64,000 nt of DNA from Halopseudomonas sabulinigri (lineage in GTDB: Bacteria; Pseudomonadota; Gammaproteobacteria; Pseudomonadales; Pseudomonadaceae), in assembly GCF_900105255.1 (NCBI RefSeq), contig NZ_LT629763.1, positions 620,001 through 684,000 of the forward strand, given 5' to 3'. Shown here piece by piece: positions 20,081 to 27,641 of this stretch (position 1 is the stretch's first letter; every line of letters starts with the position of its first letter). The notes under the pieces are model-generated. The model worked only from the letters and a program-made list of their open reading frames with translations. It was not told where the DNA came from and did no database searches. The translations under genes and the position numbers were made by a program.

Positions 20081-20980
20081 TTACTGAACGGAGTCCTGCG
20101 TGATAACGCGTGCAGCTGCCGGGTTTGCGGGGCGAATCCGCGTGCCCAGCGTGTGGCTTTCGCCGGGTTGCAGCAGTCGGGCATCTGGCCCCGCATTGGC
20201 CGCTTCGATGCAGAGCATGCCGAGATAACCGTTAGCCGGAAACTCGCTCAAGCGCAGGCTTTTAGCCTGCCACGGGTTCCATACCACGACCGATTCACTG
20301 CCTTGGCGTTCTACCACCACCGGGTGCGCGGCATCGTGCAGTTGCACTGCGGCGGAAGTGCCGTAATAGATGCGGTCCAACTCGCCGGTAAACTCGATGT
20401 CGCCAGCCTGCGTTTTGTGCGTCCAGTCATCCAGCGCGTCGATATAGGCAGCACCGTCCAAACCGCTGATGCGGGCCTGCTGAATCGCCGTGACGGGCAA
20501 ATAGGTATGCAGGGCCTGGCTCAGCTTCATCGGCTGCTCGCCAAGGTTACGGGTAGTCAGCTGCACCTCGATTGCCGCGCCAAGACGATATTCGACATGT
20601 ACCTGCCAAGGCTCGCCGGGCAGTTGCTCGGCGATGCAGTCAGCGGGTAGCTCGAAGCGCAGATAGACGCCCTCTGCGTCCTGTTCTGCCGCGCTGAGCT
20701 GCCACGGCGCGCGGCGCGCTATCCCGTGGGCGCTCTGTGGTCGATCGCCACCAAACCAGGGCCAGCACAGCGGGATGCCGCCGCGCAGCGATTTGCCCGG
20801 TAGTTGCGGGTCGTCCGGGCTGACCCACAGCATCGGCGCCTGGCCGCTGGGTGTGCATTGCAGCAGGTGTGCGCCTTCGAGTGCGATGCGCGCGCTCACC
20901 GCAGGATGGGCGATGTCGATAAACGCCTTGCCGGCTTGTTTGCGGGAGTGGCGTATACAATCAGGCAGTACAAGCGTCAT
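20081..20980 (-). CDS. D-hexose-6-phosphate mutarotase (YeaD-like)
   Basis: The 299-residue protein of the aldose-1-epimerase superfamily interconverts alpha and beta anomers of hexose 6-phosphates. The N-terminal block RGGIPLCWPWFG, HGIARRAPW and the C-terminal VVVWNPWQAKS are typical of the YeaD branch. The ATG at 20980 is preferred over an upstream TTG at 20998. It sits between a PAS-GGDEF gene (28 bases upstream) and the octaheme cytochrome gene (18 bases downstream) on one strand. This is an odd functional mixture for an operon. Confidence 0.93.
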   Translation of the reverse strand: MTLVLPDCIRHSRKQAGKAFIDIAHPAVSARIALEGAHLLQCTPSGQAPMLWVSPDDPQLPGKSLRGGIPLCWPWFGGDRPQSAHGIARRAPWQLSAAEQDAEGVYLRFELPADCIAEQLPGEPWQVHVEYRLGAAIEVQLTTRNLGEQPMKLSQALHTYLPVTAIQQARISGLDGAAYIDALDDWTHKTQAGDIEFTGELDRIYYGTSAAVQLHDAAHPVVVERQGSESVVVWNPWQAKSLRLSEFPANGYLGMLCIEAANAGPDARLLQPGESHTLGTRIRPANPAAARVITQDSVQ

Positions 20981-21008
20981 GGCAGCGGATCCGTCCAAAA
21001 AACCGAGG

Positions 21009-21950
21009 TTAACACGCAGGCGGTGAAAGTAGTTCGACGCAATTGCGCCGCAGACCTTTTGCTTGATAGGCAGCCCTGTCTGCCTGCGACATAAGCTGTT
21101 CCAGGCTGGTACGGCCGTTATCTGAGACGGTTACCCCAAAACTGCAGGTAACCCCGATGCTGACTCCCAGATACTCAGTACTCAGCTGTTCGATGGCCTG
21201 GCGCAAGCGTTCGGCCATCTGGCAGGCGGCGCTGGCATCGGCGCCCGGCAGCAGCAGCGCAAACTCCTCACCGCCGATGCGCGCCAGTATGTCGCCAGCG
21301 CGAACCTGGTCGCTGGCTACCCTGGCAAGTTGCTGCAGCACCAGGTCACCGGCGGCGTGCCCATGGCGATCGTTGATGCTTTTGAAGTGGTCGGCATCAA
21401 ACACGATCAGCGCCAGCGAATGCCCCAGGCGCTGGGCTTGATCAATCGCGCGCTGGCCGGCGGCGATAAACGCTCGGCGATTGCACAGGCCGGTCAGTTC
21501 ATCCTGATGGGCCAGCTCCTCGGCCAGTCGCTTGGCGGCCTTCAGCTCGGCCTGGGCGTCTTTCAGTTCGGAGATGTCGGTAGCGATTTCGATACGTACC
21601 ATCCGGCCATCCGGCCATCGAATCGCCTGATCGCGACATTGGTACCAGCGCTGGGTCACCGTATTGCGAAACTCCCAGATGTGTACGCTGGCCGCTGTGC
21701 CATCGGCGTTGAGCAAGCGGTTGTTAGTACAAAAGCTGCAAGGCCCGGTCTGCCCCTGCTGCAGTACCTCCCAACATTTTCGTTTGTTCGGTACGCCCCA
21801 GTGTTGCCGCCCGTAGGCGTTGAGAAAGATCAGCTCGTGCGTCTGCATGTCGGAGACGTAAACCAGTGCATCAAGGCTGTCGAGCACGGTGTTTACGGCC
21901 TCCTGGCCAATCGCTTCGGACTCTTCACCTGGGGTAACGTTGAATGGCAT
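21009..21950 (-). CDS. PAS-GGDEF diguanylate cyclase with a Cys cluster in the sensor
   Basis: The 313-residue soluble protein has a PAS domain (about 18-135) and a GGDEF domain (about 150-310). The active loop is GGEEF, and an I-site RAGD lies exactly five residues before it, so it should make cyclic-di-GMP under product inhibition. The PAS part contains Cys in KCWEVLQQ and CSFC soon after, a Cys-rich insertion seen in several PAS sensors that could respond to redox or bind metal. This is inference only. No membrane segment is present. It is the first gene of the minus-strand set that includes the octaheme cytochrome. Confidence 0.94.
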   Translation of the reverse strand: MPFNVTPGEESEAIGQEAVNTVLDSLDALVYVSDMQTHELIFLNAYGRQHWGVPNKRKCWEVLQQGQTGPCSFCTNNRLLNADGTAASVHIWEFRNTVTQRWYQCRDQAIRWPDGRMVRIEIATDISELKDAQAELKAAKRLAEELAHQDELTGLCNRRAFIAAGQRAIDQAQRLGHSLALIVFDADHFKSINDRHGHAAGDLVLQQLARVASDQVRAGDILARIGGEEFALLLPGADASAACQMAERLRQAIEQLSTEYLGVSIGVTCSFGVTVSDNGRTSLEQLMSQADRAAYQAKGLRRNCVELLSPPAC

Positions 21951-22149
21951 CGGGCACCTGACGCTGCTGGGGTGGCATGGCGTGGCTCAACGCTCAAAGG
22001 GCGCTGCGCTGCGCGCATTACATTTCCGTATTATCGGCCATGCAAACGGCCAGCTTAAAGTCAGATTTTAGTCGACTGCATGCGCCTGCTCGCTGTTATA
22101 TGACATTATGTTGCCGCTTTACAGCTAATCAATTCCCAATCAATTCGTC

Positions 22150-22258
22150 GCCAGGGGAGTTCTGCCAGAGTCACGCTCTGCGCAGAGCTGAGAATCCGCT
22201 GCTCTAGCGAGCGCCAAACCCTGGAACCTGATCCGGATAATACCGGCGGAGGAAGCGC
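22150..22258 (+). ncRNA. TPP riboswitch (THI element)
   Basis: The conserved thiamine pyrophosphate aptamer is readable: GGGGAG-type start near 22154, CTGAGA at 22188-22193, ACCCTGGAACCTGATCC at 22218-22234, then GGATAATACCGGCGGAGGAA. The 3' strand that closes P1 overlaps the Shine-Dalgarno GGAGGA (22248-22253) of the downstream symporter. TPP binding would therefore hide the ribosome site and shut off translation directly. About 200 bases of non-coding leader precede the element. Confidence 0.95.
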
Positions 22259-22261
22259 GAC

Positions 22262-23650
22262 ATGTGGTATCTCAGTTTGGCTGCCGTAGCGGCAGCGTTG
22301 TTGTTGTTTGTCTGGGTCGGCCTCCAGGCGCGTCAACCTGATAGCGGCATGGACGATTACATTACCGCGCGTAACAGCCAAGGCGCTCAGGCGCTGGGGC
22401 TGTCGTTTCTGGCCTCCGGCATGGGTGGCTGGATTCTCTTTGCCCCACCCGAGGTGGGCGCGCTGGTCGGCCCTATCGCGCTGGCCGGCTATGCGGTCGG
22501 CGCGGCCCTGCCCTTTATCGTCTTTGCCTTTTGCGGGCCGGCGATTCGCCGCGCGCTGCCGGAAGGTCGTAGCATTGGCGAGTTTGCGCAGGCCTGCTTC
22601 GGCACCGGCGTGCGCCGTTGGGTGGCGCTCATCTCCCTGCTGTACATGAGCTGTTTTCTGATTGCCGAGCTGACCGCCATTGGCGCCATTACCGGCATGC
22701 TGTCGGCGCTCAACCCGGCCGTGGTGATCGTCGGGGTCGCTGTAGCTACGCTGATCTACACCGTCTGGGGTGGCTTGCGGGCCAGTCTGGTGACCGACCG
22801 CTGGCAGGCCTGGCTGCTGCTTGGCTTGTTGTTGCTGGTGGGTGGCGTGGCCTTGCAGCGCTTGCCACATATCGATACCGCCACCGCGCTACCCGGCATA
22901 CCGGCCGGCGCTGCCCTGGGGGTTGCGCTGACGCTGGTGATCGCCGTGACCGCAGCCAACCTGTTCCATCAAGGCTATTGGCAACGGGTATGGGCGGCCG
23001 AGGACGGCCGCGCGCTGGGTAAGGGAGCCATGCTGGGCGGCGTTACCACCGTGCTGGTGGTGGCGGTCGTCGGTGGCCTGGCCATACTCACGGCCATGAG
23101 CGGCGCGGATATTGGCTCGCCGCCTATCCCGTTCTTTGCCATGCTCAAGGACGCGCCCTCTTGGTTGAGCCTCCCTGCCCTGCTGTTGGCGATGACGCTG
23201 GTGGCCTCTTCGGTGGATACCCTGCAGAACGCGATTGCCTCGCTGGCGGTCACTGAAAAACAGGGGCTCAGCCTGCCAGCTGCGCGCTGGTTTACCGTGT
23301 TGTTGATGGTACCGGTGGTGGTCATCGCGCTGCAGGGCATTTCAGTACTGCGACTGTTCCTGATTGCGGACCTGCTGTGCGCTACCGCGGTGGTTCCGGT
23401 GCTCCTCGGGCTGTGGTCGCGGATGACGCCGGGCGCGGCCATCGCCGGTGCGCTGGCGGGCTTGCTGGGCGCGGTTCTGCCCGGCTGGTTCAGCAGCGGC
23501 AGCGCGCTACAGGGCATCCTGATGGCCAGCTTCCCCGGCGGTGTGCCCAGCCTTGGTCCGTTCGCTGGTGCGTTGGCGGCCTCGGCGCTGGTCAGTGTGG
23601 CGGTGGCTCTGCTGGGGCCGCGCCGGCAGCCGGCGCGTGGTCAGGCGTAG
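22262..23650 (+). CDS. Sodium:solute symporter under TPP control, probable thiamine or precursor uptake
   Basis: The 462-residue inner-membrane protein of the SSS family has about 13 helices. The N-terminal GMDDYITARNSQGAQALGLS region and the WILFAPPEVG unwound-helix region suit this family. It starts 12 bases after the end of a TPP riboswitch, so uptake of thiamine, HMP or a thiazole precursor is the natural inference. SSS-family genes under THI elements have been predicted as thiamine-related transporters (ThiV type). The exact substrate cannot be read from the sequence. A 13-bp inverted repeat follows the gene. Confidence 0.9.
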   Translation: MWYLSLAAVAAALLLFVWVGLQARQPDSGMDDYITARNSQGAQALGLSFLASGMGGWILFAPPEVGALVGPIALAGYAVGAALPFIVFAFCGPAIRRALPEGRSIGEFAQACFGTGVRRWVALISLLYMSCFLIAELTAIGAITGMLSALNPAVVIVGVAVATLIYTVWGGLRASLVTDRWQAWLLLGLLLLVGGVALQRLPHIDTATALPGIPAGAALGVALTLVIAVTAANLFHQGYWQRVWAAEDGRALGKGAMLGGVTTVLVVAVVGGLAILTAMSGADIGSPPIPFFAMLKDAPSWLSLPALLLAMTLVASSVDTLQNAIASLAVTEKQGLSLPAARWFTVLLMVPVVVIALQGISVLRLFLIADLLCATAVVPVLLGLWSRMTPGAAIAGALAGLLGAVLPGWFSSGSALQGILMASFPGGVPSLGPFAGALAASALVSVAVALLGPRRQPARGQA

Positions 23651-23678
23651 CGGCCTGCCCGCTAGTGCTCAACGGATG

Positions 23679-23715
23679 GCGCAGCCTGCCAGTCGCTGGT
23701 GATGGCAGGCTGCGC
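23679..23715. repeat. Strong inverted repeat after the TPP-controlled symporter
   Basis: GCGCAGCCTGCCA (23679-23691) and TGGCAGGCTGCGC (23703-23715) form a perfect 13-bp stem with an 11-base loop. No T run follows, so it is more like a REP-type or 3'-protecting hairpin than a classical terminator. Confidence 0.7.
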
Positions 23716-23778
23716 AAAATAAGCCAGCGCGTTCTATAGTCTTCTAAGCCAAAATAAAAATAGAAGGCGCTGAAGTCT

Positions 23779-25275
23779 ATGGAACACCATGATGTGATTA
23801 TCATCGGTGCCGGCCTCTCCGGCATCGGTACGGCCTGCCACCTGACCCGCGAATGCCCTGGCCACAGCTACCTGATACTGGAGCGCCGGGAAGCCATTGG
23901 CGGCACCTGGGATCTGTTTCGCTACCCGGGTATCCGCTCTGATTCCGACATGTTCAGCTTCGGCTACGCCTTTCGTCCCTGGCATGCGCTGCAGACCCTG
24001 GCTGATGGCCCGGCGATCCGCCAGTACATTGCCGATACCGCGCGCGAGCATGAGATCCTGCCGCATATCCGTTTCGGTCAGGAAACTCAGCAGGCCGATT
24101 GGGATTCCACCGCCCAGCGCTGGACGGTGACCACCCGCGACAGTCGCGCGCAGATACGCCAGGTAACCTGCCGCTTTCTGATCAGTTGCACTGGCTATTA
24201 CGATCACAAGCAGGGTTACCTGCCGGACTTCCCCGGCGTTGAACGTTTTCGCGGGCGCTGCATTCATCCCCAGCAATGGCCCGAGGATCTCGATTACCAA
24301 GGCAAGCGCGTGGTGGTGATTGGCAGCGGCGCCACGGCCGTCACGCTGGTACCGGCCATGGCCGACGCGGTGGCGCACATCACCATGCTGCAGCGTTCGC
24401 CGTCCTACATCATGTCGGTGCCTGCGTATGACAGTCTGACAGGCGTTCTCAGCAAGCTATTGCCCAAAAGCTGGGCTTACCGGTTGGCCCGGCGGCGCAA
24501 CATTGCCATCCAGCGCTGGATTTATCGGGCGGCCAAACGCTGGCCGGAACAGACCCGCAAGCTGTTACTCCGAGGCGTCAGCAAACAGCTCGACGACCAA
24601 AGCCTGATGCCCCACTTCACTCCCAGTTACATGCCCTGGGATCAGCGCCTGTGCGCCGTCCCGGATGGTGACCTGTTCAACGCCATCAACAGCGGTAAAG
24701 CCTCGGTTGTCACCGACCAGATTGCTGAATTTACCGAGCACGGCATTCGTCTGGCCTCAGGTCAGGAACTGGCGGCCGACATCGTCATTACCGCAACCGG
24801 CCTGCAACTGCAGGTGCTTGGCGGCACCCAGCTGACACTCGATGGTGTGCCCTGCAAGGTCAATGAACGTATGACCTACAAGGGGGTACTGATGGAAGGT
24901 GTACCCAATATGGCCTGGATTTTTGGCTACACCAACGCGCCCTGGACGCTGAAAGCCGATATTGCCGCGCGCTACGTCTGCCGGCTGCTCAACCATCTGA
25001 ATGCGACCGGCCTGGCCGAAGTACGCCCGCGCGATCGCGCGGGCAATGCCCTGTCTGAGTCAATGATGGGGGCACTGCAATCGGGTTACGTGCAGCGCGC
25101 CGATGCGGTGCTGCCGCGCCAGGGTGCCGCGCTGCCCTGGCGACTGCTCAACGCCTACGAGCAGGACGCTCCGATGTTGCTGGACGAGCCCATTGAAGAC
25201 GCCATTCTGGAGTTTACTCCCTATAGCCCCAATCGACAGGCGCCCTACCGTGGCGTATCAAAGGCGCCAGCCTGA
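23779..25275 (+). CDS. Flavin-containing monooxygenase, Baeyer-Villiger type
   Basis: The 498-residue FAD/NADPH enzyme has the FAD Rossmann motif GAGLSG (about residues 11-16) and GGTWDLFRYPG. The Baeyer-Villiger fingerprint F-x-G-x-x-x-H-x-x-x-W-P appears as FRGRCIHPQQWP, followed by the NADPH Rossmann motif VVIGSGATAV. It would insert oxygen next to a ketone or oxidise a soft heteroatom. The 3-hydroxyacyl-CoA dehydrogenase gene 44 bases downstream suggests a small catabolic unit that oxidises ketones or alcohols. The substrate is unknown. Confidence 0.93.
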   Translation: MEHHDVIIIGAGLSGIGTACHLTRECPGHSYLILERREAIGGTWDLFRYPGIRSDSDMFSFGYAFRPWHALQTLADGPAIRQYIADTAREHEILPHIRFGQETQQADWDSTAQRWTVTTRDSRAQIRQVTCRFLISCTGYYDHKQGYLPDFPGVERFRGRCIHPQQWPEDLDYQGKRVVVIGSGATAVTLVPAMADAVAHITMLQRSPSYIMSVPAYDSLTGVLSKLLPKSWAYRLARRRNIAIQRWIYRAAKRWPEQTRKLLLRGVSKQLDDQSLMPHFTPSYMPWDQRLCAVPDGDLFNAINSGKASVVTDQIAEFTEHGIRLASGQELAADIVITATGLQLQVLGGTQLTLDGVPCKVNERMTYKGVLMEGVPNMAWIFGYTNAPWTLKADIAARYVCRLLNHLNATGLAEVRPRDRAGNALSESMMGALQSGYVQRADAVLPRQGAALPWRLLNAYEQDAPMLLDEPIEDAILEFTPYSPNRQAPYRGVSKAPA

Positions 25276-25319
25276 GTTGGCCAGGCAAAAAAGAAAAAAT
25301 AATAATCGAGGACACAAGC

Positions 25320-26282
25320 ATGTCACACCCACTGCACTCCATCAGCGTGTTGGGCGCTGGTGTTCTTGGCGGCCAGATTGCCTGGCACAGTGCTTTCAAA
25401 GGAAAAAGGGTTGTGGTTTACGACCTCTTTGAAGACGCACTAGACCGCTGCAAGGTAGCCCATCAGCAGTATGCCCAGATTTACGCGCAAGACCTGGGCG
25501 CCGGCCAGCGCAGTCTGAACGAGGCCCATGCTCGCTTGACCTACACCAGCGACCTGGCCGAAGGCGTCAGGCAGGCCGACCTGGTAATCGAGGCAGTGCC
25601 GGAGATTCCTACGGTAAAAACCAGCCTGTATCAGGCCATGGCGCCGCTACTGCAAGCGCACACGCTGCTGGCTACCAATAGCTCGACCTTGTTGCCGCGG
25701 GACTTCGCTGCCGCGACAGGTCGCCCTGACCGCTACTGCGCGCTGCATTTTGCCAACATGATCTGGCACATGAACCTGGCCGAAATAATGGCCCATGAAG
25801 GCACCAGCGACGAGACTCTGAGCGCCGTCACCGAGTTTGCCATCGACATCGGCATGGTGCCGATTCCGGTCAGCAAAGAGCAGAACGGCTATGTGCTCAA
25901 CACCTGGCTGGTAGCCCTGCTGCAGGCTGCGCAGACGCTGATCACCAATGGCGTGGCCACGCCTGAGATCGTCGATCGCACCTACATGATTGTCAACCGC
26001 GGCTGCGCCATGGGGCCGTGCGGCATCATGGATGTCGTCGGCATGAAAACCTGTTACGACATACTCCAGCATTGGGGCACTGAGCTGAACGACGAGCAAA
26101 TGCAGCGCAACGCCAGTTACATCAAGGCGCATTTTCTGGATCGCGGGCAGCTTGGGCTGCAGTCTGGCTCGGGGTATTACACCTACCCTGCCCCGGCGTA
26201 TCAGCGCGCCGACTTTCTTGCGGTGCCCGACAAATCCGACATTGCCAGCCTCATCGGCAAAATACGGCTGTTGCCGCGCTGA
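25320..26282 (+). CDS. 3-hydroxyacyl-CoA dehydrogenase family protein
   Basis: The 320-residue protein has an N-terminal NAD Rossmann fold (VLGAGVLGGQIA, Asp at the strand 2 end in VVYDLF), the conserved NSST segment and the catalytic His region LHFANMIWHM. A C-terminal 3HCDH helical domain contains NRGCAMGPCGIMD. The usual HFFNP-like motif reads HFANM here, so substrate range may differ from beta-oxidation enzymes. GAGGA precedes the ATG. It follows the Baeyer-Villiger gene, probably in one transcript, and ends eight bases from the convergent MFS gene. Confidence 0.92.
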   Translation: MSHPLHSISVLGAGVLGGQIAWHSAFKGKRVVVYDLFEDALDRCKVAHQQYAQIYAQDLGAGQRSLNEAHARLTYTSDLAEGVRQADLVIEAVPEIPTVKTSLYQAMAPLLQAHTLLATNSSTLLPRDFAAATGRPDRYCALHFANMIWHMNLAEIMAHEGTSDETLSAVTEFAIDIGMVPIPVSKEQNGYVLNTWLVALLQAAQTLITNGVATPEIVDRTYMIVNRGCAMGPCGIMDVVGMKTCYDILQHWGTELNDEQMQRNASYIKAHFLDRGQLGLQSGSGYYTYPAPAYQRADFLAVPDKSDIASLIGKIRLLPR

Positions 26283-26290
26283 GTGCTGAT

Positions 26291-27517
26291 TCAGTCCGAC
26301 GAGGCTGGCAGCCCGGTTGCAGCCTGCTCTTTCGGCTCTACACAACAGAGCACCAAGAGTGACAGCGCCGGCATGGCGCTACCCAGCAACGCGGCGGTCA
26401 GCCAGCCACCATGAGCGTAACCCCAAACGCCCACCGCGCTGCCCACGGCACCACCGACAAAGAAGGTCGCCATATACAGGCCGTTCAAGCGGCTGCGCAG
26501 CTCGGCGCTGAGCCCGTAAATAGCTCGCTGCCCCAGGACCACGTTGCCCGAGACGCCAAAGTCCAGCAGTATCGCCGCAGCCACCAATGCCACCAGTGAG
26601 AACGTAGAACCCAGCGGCAGCACCAGAGTTATGCCAAACGACAGGATTGCCAACACCATGGCAAATACAGTGGCCACCCGAGTTTTGCCGGCATCTGCCA
26701 CGCGCCCGGCAAGAGGAGCCGACACTGCGCCAGCGACGCCGGCCAGCGCGAACAGAGCAATGCCGGACTGCGACATGCCAAACGCGGGGCTCGCCAGCAG
26801 TAACGGCGCGGTGGTCCAGAACAGGCTGAAGGCGCCGAACATCATCGCCTGGTAAAAGGCTCGGCGCTGGAGCAGCGGGGTGTGCAGCGCCAGGCTGCCC
26901 ATGGATGCCAGCAAACGACCATAGCTCAGGCGCGCCAGGGGCTGACGCGGCGGCAGCAACACTCTGATGGCCACGCCCAGCAGCAACATGACCAGCGCAG
27001 AAAATACAAATACCGCATGCCAGCCAAACAGGTCGGTAATCAAGCTGGACACCGGTCGCGCGAGCATGATGCCGAACATCAGGCCGCTCATGACGTTACC
27101 AACTACCTCGCCGCGCTTGTCCTCGCTGGCCAGATGCGCCGCGAGCGGCACTATCACCTGCACCGCTACCGCGCCGAGCCCGATCAGCAAGGAGGCGGCG
27201 AGAAACACCAGCGCGCTTTCGGCAACGGCTGCGATCAGTACGGCGATAATCGACAACCCGACCATGCTGAGTATCAACCGGCGGTTTTCCAGCAGATCCG
27301 CCAGTGGCACTACCAACAGCAAACCGATGACATAGCCAATCTGTGTCAGGGTCACAATCAGCCCTGCTGACCCCGCAGACATCGACAGCGCCTGACTGAT
27401 CGGCCCTGCCAGCGGCTGCGAGTAATACAGGTTGGCGACGATCAACCCACAGCACAACGCCAGAAAGAAGGTCATGCTGGCGGTAATGGGCTGATGGCGC
27501 GGGGGCAGTGCAGACAT
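26291..27517 (-). CDS. MFS transporter, drug/metabolite exporter type
   Basis: The 408-residue protein has about 12 helices. N-terminal NLYYSQPLAGPI and the loop 2-3 region ADLLENRRLIL match the DHA-type family (YgaY/YybF-like) of predicted drug efflux proteins. The ATG at 27517 has GGAG five bases upstream; a longer frame from 27610 lacks support. A repeat of TTCGAGAAT and an inverted repeat TTCGA-N6-TCGAA lie 15-65 bases upstream and could be operator sites. No regulator gene is adjacent. Confidence 0.88.
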   Translation of the reverse strand: MSALPPRHQPITASMTFFLALCCGLIVANLYYSQPLAGPISQALSMSAGSAGLIVTLTQIGYVIGLLLVVPLADLLENRRLILSMVGLSIIAVLIAAVAESALVFLAASLLIGLGAVAVQVIVPLAAHLASEDKRGEVVGNVMSGLMFGIMLARPVSSLITDLFGWHAVFVFSALVMLLLGVAIRVLLPPRQPLARLSYGRLLASMGSLALHTPLLQRRAFYQAMMFGAFSLFWTTAPLLLASPAFGMSQSGIALFALAGVAGAVSAPLAGRVADAGKTRVATVFAMVLAILSFGITLVLPLGSTFSLVALVAAAILLDFGVSGNVVLGQRAIYGLSAELRSRLNGLYMATFFVGGAVGSAVGVWGYAHGGWLTAALLGSAMPALSLLVLCCVEPKEQAATGLPASSD

Positions 27518-27531
27518 GCTGGCTCCGGTAC

Positions 27532-27582
27532 TTCGAGAATCAAGACCAGGTATTAACGCATATTTGTTCGAGAATAGTCGAA
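27532..27582 (-). promoter_or_regulatory. Repeated TTCGAGAAT elements upstream of the MFS gene
   Basis: TTCGAGAAT occurs at 27532-27540 and 27567-27575. The second copy is the left arm of TTCGA-N6-TCGAA (27567-27582). The position just upstream of the MFS start suggests an operator, but no known regulator site was recognised. Confidence 0.4.
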
Positions 27583-27641
27583 ATAATCTGTTGCTCTGCG
27601 GGCAACACACTGTTGCAGGGCGTCGGCGGCCGTCACCGTGG

